NCBI GenBank assembly: GCA_951230915.1
Contig: OX579636.1
Location: forward strand, 46,317,912-46,381,911
Reading direction: 5' to 3'
DNA: 64,000 bases
Source: Antitrichia curtipendula
Lineage: Eukaryota > Streptophyta > Bryopsida > Hypnales > Leucodontaceae
Position 1 is the stretch's first letter. Each line of letters starts with the position of its first letter. Both the position numbers and the translations under genes were made by a program. The notes below the pieces were generated by a model. It was not told the origin of the DNA. It did not search any database and saw only the letters and a program-made list of their open reading frames with translations. Positions 12,641 through 23,050 of the stretch are shown piece after piece.

Positions 12641-14986
12641 AAAAATATGCTAAAGGTAAGTCCCTTACTTTTAAATCTACATGAACAAACTTATATCATG
12701 TTTTCAAGGTTGCCACAATAGATTGCAAAACATAACTCTAGCATCGAGCAAATTCATATAGCATTGTATACATCTAATTGATTTAATCCAATTATCAATA
12801 TGTTTGTGATTGTCAATAAGCATTCTTTGTGTGACATTCACCTTAGGATGTGTGCCTTGACACCTCCTTATATTTAACAATTATCTTCTTTAATGAAAGA
12901 TAATTACAAGGAACATTTTTGAAGTCCCATGTAGGCATTTTAACAAAAATCCCCTACAATAGCTCCCTTTTTCCCTTTTTTTCTACACATAGGGAATGTG
13001 GCCATTACAGGGAAATGTGAGTTAGGGAATTCTAGTGACAGGAGAATTGTGCATTTTTTAGTGTTATATAAAAGTGTCTCCAACTCCAAATCAACTCAAT
13101 TTATGAAATTTAGTATTCTAGAATGTAGATTTATGCCTCTAAAATCTAAATTCAATGTAGATTTTAGTGTGCATAATCAAAACAATTTGTGAATTTGGGA
13201 GGCTCATATCTAACTAATATGTAGACATTGAATTTTAAATCTCATTGATTTATACACTTCATAATTTTTGATCTAGATCTTTTTCTAGGTTTCAAGAGTT
13301 TAAAATGTTAATAATATGTACATTTCATTTATTTAAACATTTTATAATTTCATATATTACAAAATTTCTTGAGTTCCTAAACACACAAACTCTAGAAATG
13401 TTAGATTTTTGTTAATAGAATTCATCGTAATCAAAATTGACAATTTACAAGTCTTAGGTGTCCAACCTCACGGTATCCTTGACAATTGGTACAATTGCAT
13501 CTTGTAAAATCTACCCAATATTAGATAGAAATACCATTGAAATGTAAGATGTGTTAGTTTGTTGTAAAGTCTACCAATTTCGATTGCACAAGGGGGATTT
13601 GGGGAGAGTTTATGAAAATCTTTGCAAAGAAAAACCACTTGTTTTCCTTATTTAAAGGAATCTTTACAGATTCTCCTACGATGACATTAGAACATACTTA
13701 GGGAAATATAGAAACTCACAAAAACTCACAAGGACAAACTTTTGAATCTCCAAACCAATCACAAAGAATTCCAAATAAGTCTGTTGTACTTAGTGTAAGA
13801 ATACAAAACAAAAACCAAGACCCAGATGAAAGTTATAGTTCATACGTATTAACAAAACTTTGATCTAGATGGATGTGCTAAACATTGTACAATTGGTTAT
13901 TGAGTGGAACAAAAGCTCCTCCACTGCTACCTTGAAAACCAGCAAGCTACAAATGAGAGGACAATAACTATATATTCAAGCAACATTCAATCCACATTTG
14001 GAGTGAGATGTGCATTGGTAATTGTGATTTGCCAAGACCTATATAATTTTTTGTCTTTTAGCTCGCATTTGAAGCAATTTATTTTTATTGTCCAGTGTCT
14101 AAATTTGAGTTTTCTTATACCTACTCAAAATACTTTGGAATGTGCTTTCAATGGAAAAAAATTCAAGTTCTAATTATATATGAATCAAAAGTTAGAAAAA
14201 AAATTTAGAGGCCCAATATATTGGCTGGACTAAGGATGTTCTAATACTTGGGGTGCTAGAGGCATGTATGTTCTTGGACAAGGTAGGTATTGCTTTACAA
14301 TTAGCTATTCAAGGTTTTGGAATGCTTGGACACAACAAGAGGGGATAGGTATTGCTTTAGGATTGGTTTTGATGGCTAGCCCATTTGTCCGTGTTGAGTC
14401 TAATGGCCATCCATTTGTCCATCATCTGTGTTTGCCTGTTGTAATAAAATTTGGAGTTTAGTTTCAAAATTGACATGTCTTTGAAAGAAGAGGATTGCAG
14501 CCTTTGCAAATTTGAAGTTGAAAGAAAGTGGCTACTGAGAATTTGATACTAGAAGAACTGAATCAGAAGATTCTTTTATGGAGAGGATGCAACCAGTGCC
14601 CTTGAAAACAAATCCAGCTCCTTGAAGGAGAATTAGCGGGAGCAGCTCCGAAAACTTCCCGAACGCTGGCATGACGTTCGTTGATCACGAACAGACATTT
14701 CAGGAGATTCGAGATTCAATATAAAAGTCCTAAAGCAATATATCTGATCTCTTGAGAAACTATTTTCAACCCACAGTCTGATCACAAACAATGGCGATAT
14801 CGGTATGACATTCAGAAAATTCAGATATTAAGTAAAAATCTTCCTAAAGACCACAAGCCATTTAAAGAAATAAAGGTCACAAAGAGTTTGCTTTCCCATG
14901 GTTGATCACTACAGAAAATGAATGGAATGGTTACAGACTACAGAATGCATACGGCACAAGACTCAGCTCTTAGCAAGTCTCAGATT
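12641..14986. other. Intergenic DNA, no gene seen
   Basis: No supported gene. 'ggtatccttgacaattggta' near 13473 recalls the interior of the CACTA copies, so a fragment of that family may be present. The stretch 14460-14986 directly downstream of HCF244 probably contains its 3' UTR. Confidence 0.4.
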
Positions 14987-17405
14987 CTAAAGGTAGTAAT
15001 CTCCTTGCTTGGACGAGGCTTTCAAATCCTTCAACTTCCTCAGAATCTGGGCATAATATTCCTGCAGATAAAGTTCCAAAGTGGTGGTCTCCTTGGGATC
15101 CGCTCCCAGCATTGCATAAGTTTCGGTCATTGGTGCTGAAAACACGGTGTTGCTCGTGAGTACCTGCAGGATGCATATCATTAGAATCACATCGCTGTAG
15201 CTCAAGAGCATCCTCATGAATATTCATGCACCTGGGTCTGAGGTTGTCCACAACTCGGTATTCAACTAGAATCAATCACGTATCAACATAGACTCACCTC
15301 CGAGAAAGCCAACCGGTCGGCTACGTCAGTAGTCCACTGGAAAAGCCGAGTTAGCAATCGTGTCGTTTTAAGCACACCTACAGGAACAGTCGTCACCTTG
15401 GCATCCTGCCCAGCTAACCGCTCGCACAAACTGATAACCTGGATACCCAATTGATATATTAAATAAAGAGCTGCAAACTTGGATGAACCAGCATGACCTC
15501 ACTGCTAATGACGTATGCAAAAATTTCTCTTCAGAGCTCACAGCACTTGCCTTCGATTTGAGCTCTGAAGAGAAATTTTTGCACTTCCAAGCAGGAATGG
15601 AAGACAGGCTTTCGAACAGTACCTCTTGGGTGGTCCAAGCACGAGGACCAGCCAAAGTCATGGTCTGCTTCTCAGCTTTTTCATTTCGAAGAGCTGCCAT
15701 CGTTAGCCGTGCGACGTCCTGCCAAACAAGTTTTTAGGGTTTTCGGCTCTTGGAGAAAAGATCTTACTTTACCTGATCATTTCACTAAGCACATGTTATC
15801 TGATGCTTGATTCCACCCCGTGGCACCAGACGGAACAACCATGTCTATTTATTATATAAAAGAAATACAAGATCCAGTTCAAACAAATACCTGGGTATCC
15901 ATGTAAGCGATCCTGGTGGGCGCATCCGTTCCCCACACAGGCTTGTCTTCTAGAACTGGGACAGCATATTGTCCAATCAAACCCTGCACAGATTCCGAAA
16001 TCGTGACGGTGAGAAACACGACTCAGTCAATGTCATACGAGTAGTAGAAAACAAAACAAAACAGAAACAAAACAGAAAGAGGTTAAACCATATGGAAGTC
16101 AACCTGCATAAATCCGCAAAGTCGAATGATGGTGTAATTGAGACCCGAGTCCGCAATGTACTTCTCCGTGCACCTCTTGATTTCCATCAGCGGAACCTCC
16201 GGGTGCCTTTCACAATTGTGAATAGAAAAGAAAACAAAGCGCTGGATGCCCATGGCTTGCGCGCATTGGATCAAAGCTACCTTCCCATCCCAGTCAACCT
16301 GCAATTCCATTCCCCATCAACACATAAGGCACTAACCAGCTAATCTTCGAAGCTCCCCAACGTCAAAGACGTGATAATATTAGGTCACACATAGAAACCT
16401 ACGTACCGCTACTGCCAACGTTTGATGAGCCAAATAACCCTAACATTATTCTCCATACCCAAAACATGAACATTACATTCAAAGAGTTCAAAAGGTAGTC
16501 AGAGGCCATGAGCACTCACTGTTCGGATGGGTTCTTCAGGCCGTCCCGTGGCACAATCGATCACCGTATGAATCCCAACAAGTGCCGCTGGCAACGTCTC
16601 TGGCTTGTTCAAGTCACCCTGAAACCAACAGACGACGTTATGTTAGTGATGGTCCGATCCCAAACGAGGGCACCATTCTCGCAATCAGGGACATCGAGTG
16701 GCAACTGAGCACTGTAACCTATTAGGGCTTACCCCAGTCCATTGCAACGAGCACCATGTGCATAACAATCGTAAACTTCAAGGCAAAAGGCCCATTTGCT
16801 TTTCATGAATCAAGGCTCCTTTCCCTGTAAAAATATTGAATGCAAGTCTTGCCCACGTACTATGGACCACTGTGACACGAAAATATTCTTGGAAGGCCGT
16901 CCCACTCAATAATGTTGTGTGCAACGGAACCACGAGATGAGGGGAACAAGTTACCCGATCTTACATTGACGACAGTGGCGCCCCAGTCACGAAGAAAATC
17001 AGCTGGCGCAGGCCGGGGGCGGACGAGGCACCTCACGTCGTAGCCTTCATCAAGAGCCCGCCTCACCACTTGTCTGCCCAGCGTTCCCGTGGCGCCCACC
17101 ACCAAGACGCTCGTGCTCCGCACGGGTGTGCCCGACGACATGGCTGCTGCTTGCGCGGCCGCATTGGCAGCCACGGCGACGACCGGTTTGCGAGTCCCAG
17201 AGCTACTGCTACTGCTTGCAAAAGCGGAACGCATCAAAACCTCCCGCTCACCCAGCGAAGAGGAGAGCGGCAAATCTTTGGCATTCTTGAGGCCCAAGAA
17301 GGACGCAGGCTTTCGGGAGGTGCTCTCCACGTCGCGGCAGGAGCATGGTTGCGCAAGAGCGACAGCTTGCCCGAGGGCACTCGCCTGCGCCACCATCGTC
17401 ACCAT
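14987..17405 (-). CDS. HCF244: HCF244-type PSII assembly factor, chloroplast NmrA/atypical SDR protein
   Basis: Seven exons, all with GT-AG introns and phase 0, join to 413 residues: 17405-16965, 16618-16520, 16298-16104, 15983-15891, 15718-15623, 15438-15298 and 15163-14987. Residues 1 to about 90 are rich in Ser and Ala and look like a chloroplast transit peptide. The Rossmann motif GATGTLG (residues 104-110) is followed by [20 protein letters not shown], then [51 protein letters not shown] and the C-terminal SSKQGDYYL. These match the HCF244 family along its whole length (Arabidopsis protein about 395 residues). In Arabidopsis HCF244 acts at the thylakoid with OHP1/OHP2 and is needed for psbA translation and early photosystem II assembly. 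The ATG at 17405 is the first Met of a good transit peptide; the next Met (MVAQ) is three codons later. It appears intact. Intron 5 contains a perfect 25-bp inverted repeat, listed separately. Confidence 0.95.
15516..15583. repeat. Perfect 25-bp inverted repeat in HCF244 intron 5
   Basis: The arms 15516-15540 and 15559-15583 are exact reverse complements (arm begins TGCAAAAATTTCTCTTCAGA), separated by an 18-base loop. They lie wholly within the intron between exons 5 and 6 (15439-15622), so the pre-mRNA would form a strong hairpin. It could be a small foldback element or a small-RNA precursor. Confidence 0.9.
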
Positions 17406-18143
17406 TCTTTCCTATCCCTCGTCTGCAGAAGCTCCCCACGCACAACTATCAATGTCATTGGAAATCCACACCCAATTCCAATTCGACCCCAAAACCTGAT
17501 GACGATGAGGCACGGAGAAACGACGCAATGCCGTCCAATTGAGAAGTGGGCATCGACCCAATTGGCAGGAGGGACAGACGAGGCAGGCAATGCCGAAAAC
17601 CCTCGGAATCCAACAAACAGAAATCCCGGCGAGATACGAAGACCACGAAATTGGCAATGGAAGCGTACCTGAGAGAAGGAGGAGCGAGACGGGGGTGAGG
17701 CAAACAACTGCGTGGTATAGTGATACGGGAGAGAGCGCAATGTCGGAGAGGAATTTGAGGCTGCAGAAGATGCAACGAGGACGGATTGCAACCCTGCAAG
17801 CTTATTAGTCGCAGTCGCACGCTGGCCGAGTGCTTGTCGTTCGTGATCCATGGTGCTTGGCTGAGTTCACCAGCTCCGTCCTCGTGCTGCGGGCTGGCTC
17901 CGTCACTGGGCTGGACTTGCCTGCTTTTCCAGGCGAGGGGATAAGGCCCGGGCTGGCTGGCCCCATCACCGCGCCTCGGACATGCCGAAGGTAGCAGCAC
18001 CTAGAAAGAGACCCTTTTCACGAATGAACAAAACATAAGCAAACTCTCCAGAAATGAAGCCCCCAAGTGGTTTTGTAATTTTCTAACACTTTGGTAATAT
18101 TTTTTAAAATTCAAAGTTGAAAAACAAAGGGTACTTGATAAAA
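17406..18143. promoter_or_regulatory. GC-rich upstream region of HCF244 (5' UTR and promoter inferred)
   Basis: Base composition changes sharply to GC- and CpG-rich at about 16.9-18.0 kb and returns to AT-rich after 18.0 kb, as expected around an expressed plant gene start. Several long open frames occur here on both strands, but they overlap each other and match nothing I recognise. No TATA box or start site can be fixed from sequence alone. Confidence 0.45.
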
Positions 18144-18472
18144 GTAGAACCTCTTTAAAGCACTACAGTAGGTCCAAGACCGATCTAACACATTACATTA
18201 GACATTAGAGAGGTTAAGGTAACTCTACTTATAATATGCAGAATTTTGGACTAACCTAATGCAAGCCAAAAACTTCATGAGCAGTATGTTTCACAAGACA
18301 CATGTACTGCTCATGATGTTATGGGCCTACATTAGGCTGGTCCAAAGTTGGCATGTATTACATTACGGAGGGGCACTTGCAATCACGATGTTGCTCAAGT
18401 TAGGACTAACAATCAATATTTTCTAATAGAGGTTTAATTGGCTTATAAAGCACTGAGTTAGAGAGGTTCTAC
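18144..18472. mobile_element. Small terminal-inverted-repeat element (MITE-like)
   Basis: The left end GTAGAACCTCTTTAAAGCAC is mirrored by the right end GAGAGGTTCTAC, with AAAGCACTGAGTTA further in. The interior holds a second, imperfect inverted repeat: 'ttttggactaacctaatgcaagcc' (about 18243) against 'ggcctacattaggctggtccaaag' (about 18327), with near-exact 'catgagcagta' arms close to the centre. No clear target duplication was found and there is no coding capacity. Confidence 0.45.
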
Positions 18473-19232
18473 ATGATCTTAACACTAGTAAGTGACTCAC
18501 CTTAAATGGACACCTTTGAAGTATAAAATGTTTCAACTTTCATTGATAGCTTCAAAAAACTCTTCACCTCTCATTGATTGTTTCTAAAAAGTTTTAGTGT
18601 TTTTGAGACTTGAATACGTTCATTCAAGACCATTATTTAGGTATTGGAGAACGCAATATGTCTCTTTTAGGTGTTGCTACTTTATGGTAAAGATTGCAAA
18701 TAAATTCAAGGTTTTTAACCTTGGAATGGCTAATGATGAGAGTTTAATTTTGGTTTTCTTATTGTCGGATTTAATTTTGGTTTTCTTATTGGTCGTGCGC
18801 TCTAAACCTTCAATTGGAGGTGGGTGAGAATAATCATCTAATTCTTGAACATCCATTCACTATAATATGTACATACATTCATCAACAATATTATCTACCA
18901 TGATTAAATTTCATCCAAAATTGGATGAATTGGGTATATTTTGGAGACTATTTTGGTCATTTTATCCCAAAAAATTCCATTCATTAATCACCATATACTA
19001 TATTTTGGCAAGTTCAAGCTCCTTGCTCTTGATCTCAATTGGAACAAAAAAAAATGATCTTTTTAAATCTAAGCCCAACAAATGAAATGAAGTAATGATA
19101 TGTTAGTTCTACACTATTTTCTATCTTTTGAGAAGAGACAAGTACCTCAGCTCTAAACCACCCCCCTCTCTGAAAAATCAATAGCTGTGCAATTCAAAAA
19201 GAAAACAATCATTTCCTTCTGAAAAATCAATA
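18473..19232. other. Intergenic DNA, no gene seen
   Basis: Only short chance frames. Two imperfect copies of a 'ctgaaaaatcaata' block lie just left of the CACTA insertion (about 19168 and 19219), and a related 'gtgaaaaatcaaca' lies just right of it (about 20300). Confidence 0.4.
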
Positions 19233-20256
19233 CACTAGAAAAAAATGAGGGGTTTTGCAACTACACTATGCAACTAGTTTTTCAGTTGCATAGGACACTT
19301 GCAACTGGTTTGCGACTAGTGATAATTTGGAGACTTGTAGTTGTAGTGGACATCCTAAAATCTAGGAAAAAGGTGTAGCAATTGCAAAAGTCACGCCTCA
19401 TGTGTGACTCATTTGCAACTTGTTTGCACCTTGTAGATTTGTAGATTTGAAAATATTAATCTCAATGATTTGTAGATTTTAAATTTTTATATCTACCTTT
19501 GTCTAGATTTTTGAATTTCAGAACTACCTTTTTTCTAGATTTTTGGAATTTCAAATCTATTTTTTTCTAGATTTCAAAATTTCAAATCTACTTACTTCCT
19601 AGATTACAAAAATTCAAATACTAGTATTTAATAGATTTCATTGGTTTAGGATGCTTTAAAATTTCATGGATTTTAAGAATTTTTTTACTTCCATAGATTA
19701 TAGAAACCTATAGTCTATAAAAATCTACAAATTACAGAAATCTATAAATTATAGAAATCTCAAAATTCTATCAACAAAATTCATTGCACAAGACTACAAC
19801 AACTAACAATCCTTATATGTCCAACCTAATGGTACTTTTTACAATTGATATGGGACAATTGATATAAGACAAATAAAAATGAATTTTAGAAGCAACTAGA
19901 AACCAACTAGAAACCAACTAAAAAACAACTAGTGTATGATTTAAGAGTGACTAGGAAACAACTAACTTCACTATTGTAAAATTCAGTTTTTTTGTTGATT
20001 TGGTCACATTCATTTGGTTCACATTTGGTCATTTTACAATTGCAATCTTTTCCTAGTTGTTTCCTAGTCTTTTTTTGCAACTATCGATTGACTACTTTGT
20101 ATTCTAACTAAAATAATGTATAAATGTTGTAAAACAACGACATAAAACAATTACGTTAGATTTGGTGCTAATGGAGAAGATTATAGTTGCAAGATAGTTG
20201 TATAGGACACTAATTGCATAATAGTCGGTTGTGCCGGACATGTTTTTCTTCTAGTA
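19233..20256. mobile_element. Non-autonomous CACTA-type transposon, copy 2
   Basis: It begins CACTAGAAAAAAATGAGGGG and ends ACATGTTTTTCTTCTAGTA. The reverse complement of the end (TACTAGAAGAAAAACATG) pairs with the start. ATA flanks both sides (19230-19232 and 20257-20259), a 3-bp CACTA target duplication. The interior repeats 'gcaact' and 'aacaactag' motifs and 'gatatgggacaattgatataagac', shared with copy 1. There is no transposase. It is less than half the length of copy 1. Confidence 0.85.
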
Positions 20257-20839
20257 ATAGTCGTGTGATTCGAAAAGAAAACAATCACCTCCCTCCTCAG
20301 TGAAAAATCAACAGCCATATGATTAAAAAAAAACACAATATCCTTGATGCCGTGCGATTTCATTTGAGGAAAAAATCCGTTAGTACGGGTGGGATAACAG
20401 ACGCGCGTGCTTGCTCCAACGCCTTGCTGAAGTGTTACATTGAAATTATGCAATGTTCCGGTGTTGAGACTTGCTTGTATGAACATTGTAAATTGAGATG
20501 AAATTTTGTGAGCTTCTTTCCATTGCAATCTCAATTTGATGTTGGAACTCTATGATTTGTTTAATTGGAACTCTATGATGGAGGTGGATTACTTGAAATT
20601 GTAGCAGCTGGCTTGTTCGTTTGGGCAGTTTGAATGTGTATGAATGAATCTTGTGATGGATGGATGTTTTAGGAAACAATAGAGAGGAGGACGTGTGAAT
20701 TTTTATTGTTGAGGTATTATGGGATGTATTAGAATTGAGGAAGGGGAGGGATCGGAGTTGGGTTTTGAAAATTTGAAAATTTGAGTTCTGATGGTGCAAC
20801 AGCTTGGAGTCTTGCAGTCCGCCCACCTTTTGATTGCAT
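20257..20839. other. Intergenic DNA, no gene seen
   Basis: It contains overlapping short open frames on both strands (up to 126 codons at 20446-20826, minus), whose residues are a low-complexity mix of H, S and T with no recognisable domain. Not annotated as coding. Confidence 0.35.
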
Positions 20840-22371
20840 CACTGTCATAGCACAAGAAAGTACAAATCCCACTTTTAGATGTTAAATAGACTTAAAAACA
20901 CCTAAAGTGACTCGTGTATCGTTCCCAAAGGATCTTATTGGTAACATCACCAAAATTCCGGGTTTCCCTCACACGGAAACAGGAAACAGCTTGAGGGAAA
21001 GGAATCCAAATTTTCAGACTCGAACTCTCACTTCCTTATCCTACACCTCCTAAAACTCCCTTTTGGTCTTAACCCTTTATGTACTAAGAATTCATGATTT
21101 TCAGTTGCAGATTTTGATTAATTATATTATAGAAAATATAATAGAAATAGAAATTTTTATTATATCATTAGCTTAAATGAAGAACATTGTATGCATTGGC
21201 TCAAATACACAATTATTTTAGTTTAAAGAAATCTCCATATAAACTCTTCAACATTGCTTAAAAAAACGTGAGACCCAATTTGGGCTTCTTAGACACTAAA
21301 GGGTTAAGCTATTTCAATACTATTCACCAACTTCCACAAACCAGAGAACAACCTAGTTTGTATCAACTCCTTAGTAACCAAAGTAGTTTAACCTCTATTA
21401 AGAGGGTTCCGCTCTTGGGATTAAGAGAGGGAACGTATACCCTACCCTCCAATAGTTTAGAGTGAATGGAGTTTCACTAAACAACACAAAACACACAAAG
21501 AAACAACACAAAACTCCCGGATACGGGTACTTCCTCACAGCCCTACTGGGATTGATTCCGATCCAACAGGTCACTTAGGAACCCCCCCCCCCCCTTGTAT
21601 CCTCTCTTACTACAATGACAGACCTACCTAGACCCAATCCTAACAGCCTAGACCTGGTACTCTATTAACTAAAGGATCTAGTTATCTTCCTGTCTCTCTC
21701 TCCCGGAAACAACAGGACCTCTCAAACTTTGGCAAGCGCTCCCCTTTCCTCTTGAAAGGCAAACCTTAACCTAGGAACGGCTATCCTGAAACAGAAGACT
21801 CTCTAGAAACTTCAACACCTAGACTTCCCCCTAGTAGACAAAGATTTAATAGACCAACTCTTTTAGACTATCCGGACTCGGATCCTGATAGAATCCGGGG
21901 GATCTTTTCTTCTTTCTTCACTACACAAAGACGAGCTATCCGCACATGCAACAACGCATTTCAAGGCATACCAATCTACACAATCAAGACTTATTCAAAC
22001 CAACCGGTGTAAAAGGATTTCTGAGGTTTGCATAAAAATGAAGAAAAAAACAAAAGTAAGAACGCCCGGGGTTTCAACACTTTGAACCCCTTTAAATACT
22101 AACCTCCAAGGCACCCTAACTGGCACTTTGGATCAAAAAGGAGAGGACCAGGATCATTCCTTATCCTTTCAAACTAACTGTCTAACTACAAGACAATCCG
22201 CAAAAGGTGGATCTTTAGATCCTAAAATCATAGAAACTCACGTCTAGGTGCATGCATCTCAAAAAGTAGCTGTCAACTAACTTTCTAACACTCAAAAGCT
22301 TTAACTTTCCTTCACTTAACTGAACTAAAATTATCATTTACTTTCCTATAATTAAGTTAACTGAACTCTAC

Positions 22372-22612
22372 ATGCCATATTTAACTACTTTTGGACTTTT
22401 AAGGGAATTCTGGACTTCGTCGATCGTGAGATCTCACGATGTCATAGATATCTAAAATCTAAACCTGTTGTACATTTTTCAAACCACTTAGTCCAAAATC
22501 TATATCACGTCTAGATTCATAAAATCTATAGAAGTCAAAATCTACAATTGTCTTAGATGTCCCTTTACCAATTTTGGACTTTGCAAAGTCCAAAAATAGT
22601 TAAATATGGCAT
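22372..22612. mobile_element. MITE with ATGCCATATTTAACTA termini, carrying the 18-bp palindrome
   Basis: The left end ATGCCATATTTAACTACTTT is matched by the reverse complement of the right end (ATGCCATATTTAACTATTTT), about 28 bp in all. A second palindrome of the form TTGGACTTTGCAAAGTCCAA lies beside the right end. A third copy of the terminus is at 42042-42085 as a short solo foldback. Inside is a perfect 18-bp palindrome, listed separately. No convincing target duplication was found. Confidence 0.7.
22423..22440. repeat. Perfect palindrome ATCGTGAGATCTCACGAT
   Basis: All 18 bases are self-complementary. The sequence is of the same class as the satellite and dispersed palindromes of the 43.7-64 kb block, and it is the only copy I found outside that block. 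It sits inside a MITE. Confidence 0.9.
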
Positions 22613-23050
22613 CTATTTTACTTTATTGTACTTTCCGCCTACTATTCCTAGGCTTATCCTAAAAACTCATACTTCTACTTCTACTTTCTATGGAAAAGGT
22701 CCCTCGGTTTTGGAGACGCCCTTTTTTAGTGACTGTTTTCTACTGGTTGAAGGCTTAGTTGTCTTATCCTTAGCTGAAGTCTTCCCCTTAAAGCTGGACG
22801 GAGAAATCAAGGCCAAGTCAGATTCCTCTTCCTCTTCCAAGTCGAGTTGGGACTTGGATTCGGATCCGGATTCGGATTCGGATTTGTTCTCCTCCTTTGC
22901 TAACTGACTAGGCAACTTTTCTTCTCCCGAATGGTAACTCCCCAAAAGATACCTCCCGTTATATTTTGAAACCCGGGCCCGGTATTTGGAACCGATCTCG
23001 GATCTCAATCCGATTCCGGTTCTCAATAAGAACAAGAAACTTTATCTACT

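Larger units (their letters stand above)
20840..23050 (-). mobile_element. Degraded retroelement-like repeat, copy B
   Basis: Related to the block at 10631-12640 by shared ordered phrases around 22050-22230. Near the start, 'gtgtatcgttcccaaaggatct' resembles the internal non-coding motif common in plant retroelements (memory-based, weak). A 13-base C tract lies at 21582-21594. The minus-strand frame 23035-22688 (about 115 codons) reads as a basic start followed by a Ser/Glu/Lys-rich acidic region, ESESGSESKSQLDLEEEEES, like the tail of copy A. A MITE is inserted at 22372-22612. Confidence 0.5.

Noticed and set aside
15368..15700. 110-codon frame ending in a Cys-rich tail ([12 protein letters not shown])
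   Set aside because: It runs from HCF244 exon 5 through intron 5 into exon 6 in the wrong frame; the spliced HCF244 model explains the sequence fully.
17399..18000. Long overlapping open frames (150-200 codons) upstream of HCF244 on both strands
   Set aside because: They are mutually overlapping, rich in R, S and P as expected of GC-rich chance frames, and match no family; the region is better read as 5' UTR/promoter.
21582..21594. Run of 13 C
   Set aside because: A homopolymer inside a decayed repeat; may also be a base-calling effect, with no functional reading.
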